54,508 bases of DNA, taken from Granulicella sp. (lineage in GTDB: Bacteria; Acidobacteriota; Terriglobia; Terriglobales; Acidobacteriaceae). This document shows, piece by piece, positions 52,605 to 54,508 of this stretch. Made by a program: the position numbers and the translations under genes. Position 1 is the stretch's first letter; every line of letters starts with the position of its first letter. The stretch is taken from positions 1 to 54,508 of the forward strand of contig DAHXNO010000196.1 in NCBI GenBank assembly GCA_027365345.1, given 5' to 3'. Below the pieces are notes generated by a model, which was not told where the DNA came from, did not search any database, and saw nothing but the letters and a program-made list of their open reading frames with translations.

Positions 52605-54464
52605 CTACGGCATCCCCGGGGGCAGCTCCGCTGCGGGCACATACCGCACCGCATACAGGGTTCCGGGCGAACCCGCCAGCCAGCGCGAGTAGTGCACCGG
52701 GGCAAACGGAGCCGGGCCCGCGCACACGCCGGGCTGGAAAGAGACGCCGTAAAGCGGATGGATGTGCGGCGTCTCGTCATACCAAAGCATCTGGCAGATC
52801 CCCGCCGGCGGCGCAGGCGTCGGCCGATAGGCACCCGTGGGAAGCCGTATCCCGGGGCTGTTCAGGTGGTCGGCGTGCCGCAACTCTACGTTCAAGTTGT
52901 ACTCCCAGCCGCCATCCACAGCGGAGCCGGGAACACCCTTGGCGCGCAGCTCGTCGGCCAACGCCACCCGCGCGCGGTACAGCGAGAACATATTGTGTGT
53001 CACTGCTACCCCATAGATCGCCATCAGCGCCACCAGCGCCGCAGCCGCCATCGGCAGTTCCGCGCTCACGCTCTGCTGATAGCGGCGAACCAGCGCCAGC
53101 GCCGCCAGCATCAGCAACGGCAGCATGTAGCGGTCAAAGATCTCCCCGGTCGACCGGGGCAGCAGCAACGTAACGTACGCCGCGCAGAAAGGAGCCAGCA
53201 GCCAGCCCAGGGAACGCCAGTCCATCTCCGCCGCTCGCCGCTCCTGTCTTGCTCCGCCCGCGCCGCCTGCGGACAAACCAGCGAAGTGGGCCTTAGCGCC
53301 CGCGCCGCCTCTGGAAACACCAGCCCCGCGCAGTGTCGGCAGCGCCCGCTCTCTGTATACCGCTCCGCACAGCAGCCCGCACACCCCGCCCAGCGAGGCC
53401 AGGGTCAAAATCACCCGATCCCCGGTATGCAGAAACAGCGGCGGCGTCGAGCGCCAGTCGCTCAGGCTTACCACCCCCTCGTAGATCCCATGCACGCTCA
53501 CCCAGTTGCCGTTGAACAGCATCGGCTCCAGGGGAAAGTAGCCGCGCAGGTGACTGGGGTAGAGCGCCAGAAACAGATACCCGCAGAACAGCACGCCCAG
53601 CCCCGCCAGAACCCGGGCCGGCGCTCTGCGGAGCTGGATGGCGAACACCGCGAACAGCGGCAGCAGCAGGAACGGCGTATCCAGCAACAGATAGCCGAGC
53701 TGGCTCAGCACGTGGGCTACGGGAAAGCTCTTGGGCAGCAGCGGCTCGGCGACCAGGTACGGCTGGCGTTTCAGCCACTCCATGCAGGCCTGGATGAAGA
53801 GCGCTCCGGCCAGCGCCGCTCCAGCCCCCGCCCACAGCACCCTCCGGCGGCTGCGCCACGCCCCATGCGAGCCCAGCAGATACAGCGTGCAGGGAACCAT
53901 CACCAGGATCCCCAGCCAGGCAATCTGCCGCGCCGTCCCAAAGATCGCGTTGCTTGCCACGGCAAAGCACAGCCACGCAACCGTGGCGCGCTCGCCGCCT
54001 GCCTGCAGGGAGCGCAGACAACCGTACAGGCAGGTCACCACCGCCAACAGGCCAAAGATGTCCGTCATGTAAGTCGCCGCCAGCATCAGGTAGAGCGGCG
54101 AGAGCACAAAGGCCAGCGTGCCCAGCGTGGCGTTGCGCTCGCTCGTGCCCGCCCGCGCCAGCGTCCGCTGCAGCAGCCACGCCACGGCTGTGGCCACCAG
54201 CACCGTGCTCATCCGCACCGTGCTGTAGCTAAAGCCGAACAGCTTGATAAAGGCCGCGCCCAGGTAAAGCTGCCAGCCCAGCATCGGAGCCGCCCAGCCG
54301 TTGTAGGCAATATGGCCTGTCCTGGCCAGGTGTTGCGCCATCAGGATGTAAGGTCCGTCATCGCACACGCCCATGCCGGCGTAAGGCCGGCTCACCAGTT
54401 CGCAGAGCAGCACCGCCAGGGCGCACAACAGAGCGGGAAGACGGTACCTGCGGATCAGGGACAA
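52605..54464 (-). CDS. Polytopic GT-C-type membrane glycosyltransferase (GT39-like)
   Basis: A 619-residue inner-membrane protein with about eleven TMs. The first loop carries MGVCDDGPYILMAQHLARTG, an acidic GT-C motif (adjacent Asp pair), and the second loop AATYMTDIFG. A Gly/Ala/Arg-rich cytoplasmic loop (about residues 380-420) and a soluble C-terminal part (from about 520) follow. The TTG start at 54464 has GGAGG 5-6 bp upstream. It probably moves a sugar from a polyprenyl-phosphate carrier to a surface glycan or lipid. It is co-oriented with and upstream of the GH57 gene, which has its own -10 box. Confidence 0.75.
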   Translation of the reverse strand: MSLIRRYRLPALLCALAVLLCELVSRPYAGMGVCDDGPYILMAQHLARTGHIAYNGWAAPMLGWQLYLGAAFIKLFGFSYSTVRMSTVLVATAVAWLLQRTLARAGTSERNATLGTLAFVLSPLYLMLAATYMTDIFGLLAVVTCLYGCLRSLQAGGERATVAWLCFAVASNAIFGTARQIAWLGILVMVPCTLYLLGSHGAWRSRRRVLWAGAGAALAGALFIQACMEWLKRQPYLVAEPLLPKSFPVAHVLSQLGYLLLDTPFLLLPLFAVFAIQLRRAPARVLAGLGVLFCGYLFLALYPSHLRGYFPLEPMLFNGNWVSVHGIYEGVVSLSDWRSTPPLFLHTGDRVILTLASLGGVCGLLCGAVYRERALPTLRGAGVSRGGAGAKAHFAGLSAGGAGGARQERRAAEMDWRSLGWLLAPFCAAYVTLLLPRSTGEIFDRYMLPLLMLAALALVRRYQQSVSAELPMAAAALVALMAIYGVAVTHNMFSLYRARVALADELRAKGVPGSAVDGGWEYNLNVELRHADHLNSPGIRLPTGAYRPTPAPPAGICQMLWYDETPHIHPLYGVSFQPGVCAGPAPFAPVHYSRWLAGSPGTLYAVRYVPAAELPPGMP

Positions 54465-54508
54465 ACAGCCTCCGGTAAATGGCCCCGCGGATTCGGAATC
54501 CCGCAGAC

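Noticed and set aside
1-54508. CRISPR array, prophage, toxin-antitoxin or defence island
   Set aside because: No regularly spaced repeats, phage genes or defence-family motifs were found; the only mobile trace is the IS21 fragment at the left edge.

Overview
This is a GC-rich bacterial chromosomal segment that most resembles Acidobacteriota of the Terriglobia/Acidobacteriaceae type. That placement is an inference from gene families, not from a marker phylogeny. The pointers are a Ser/Thr kinase with a long TPR-type tail, secreted S9 and S10 peptidases, several MacB/FtsX-type permeases, a GT21 hopanoid/ceramide-type glycosyltransferase and a GH57/DUF3536 protein. Gene density is high and both strands are used. 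I see no CRISPR array, prophage, rRNA or tRNA.

Layout. 1-3.4 kb: the left edge lies inside an IS21-type transposase gene (istA) that runs in frame into a 5'-truncated GH32 fructosidase, followed by a tagatose/psicose-3-epimerase-like gene; this is the only clearly mobile part. 3.8-7.0 kb: a GT-C membrane glycosyltransferase and a DPM1-like GT2. 7.1-9.6 kb (minus): transaldolase (with its own promoter and terminator) and a GlgA/GlgM-type glycogen synthase. 9.9-14.0 kb: two secreted serine peptidases (S10, then S9A). 14.3-16.4 kb: an exostosin-like GT, a gamma-carbonic-anhydrase-like protein and rpsU. 16.4-16.9 kb: a gene-free, hairpin-rich interval. 16.9-19.2 kb: a double zinc-ribbon protein, an MBL-fold hydrolase and a flavin-reductase-like protein. 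19.2-22.3 kb (minus): rpmA and rplU behind a strong promoter and long leader, an aldo/keto reductase and a secreted GH75-like protein. 22.5-22.9 kb: RNase P RNA (rnpB). 23.3-25.8 kb: two MacB-type permeases. 25.9-32.5 kb: a GT21 enzyme, an ArnT-like transferase, a Rieske oxygenase, a CDF metal exporter and a YedK/HMCES protein. 32.5-37.0 kb (minus): a third permease, a receptor-like Ser/Thr kinase and a small membrane protein. 37.4-37.7 kb: a decayed GH3 fragment. 37.9-41.9 kb (minus): nadA-nadB-nadC with overlapping genes. 42.0-44.7 kb (minus): mtgA and a CHASE3-type/PAS histidine kinase. 45.2-47.0 kb: an abutting PP2C phosphatase and Ser/Thr kinase pair. 47.2-48.7 kb (minus): a divergent Amt transporter coupled to a 59-residue two-TM protein. 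49.0-54.5 kb: a small DMT/SMR-like protein, a 51-codon mini-gene inside a terminator/palindrome interval, a GH57/DUF3536 protein and another GT-C glycosyltransferase.

Themes. Much of the window serves the cell envelope and carbohydrate metabolism: three GT-C enzymes, GT2, GT21, GT47-like, MtgA, GH32, GH57, GH75 and a GH3 relic. Another set is signalling by protein phosphorylation. No single new defence or mobile system stands out. The observations I rate highest are: (i) at least five genes whose -10 box sits exactly 6 bp before the start codon, the same -10 to +1 distance seen at rnpB, implying leaderless mRNAs; (ii) a mini-gene downstream of the GH57 gene with a perfect 16-bp palindrome ahead of it and a terminator overlapping its 3' end; (iii) an Amt protein in which the first of the two pore histidines is glutamine, coupled to a tiny membrane protein; (iv) the IS21-GH32 chimera; and (v) short tandem duplications sitting directly on expression signals.
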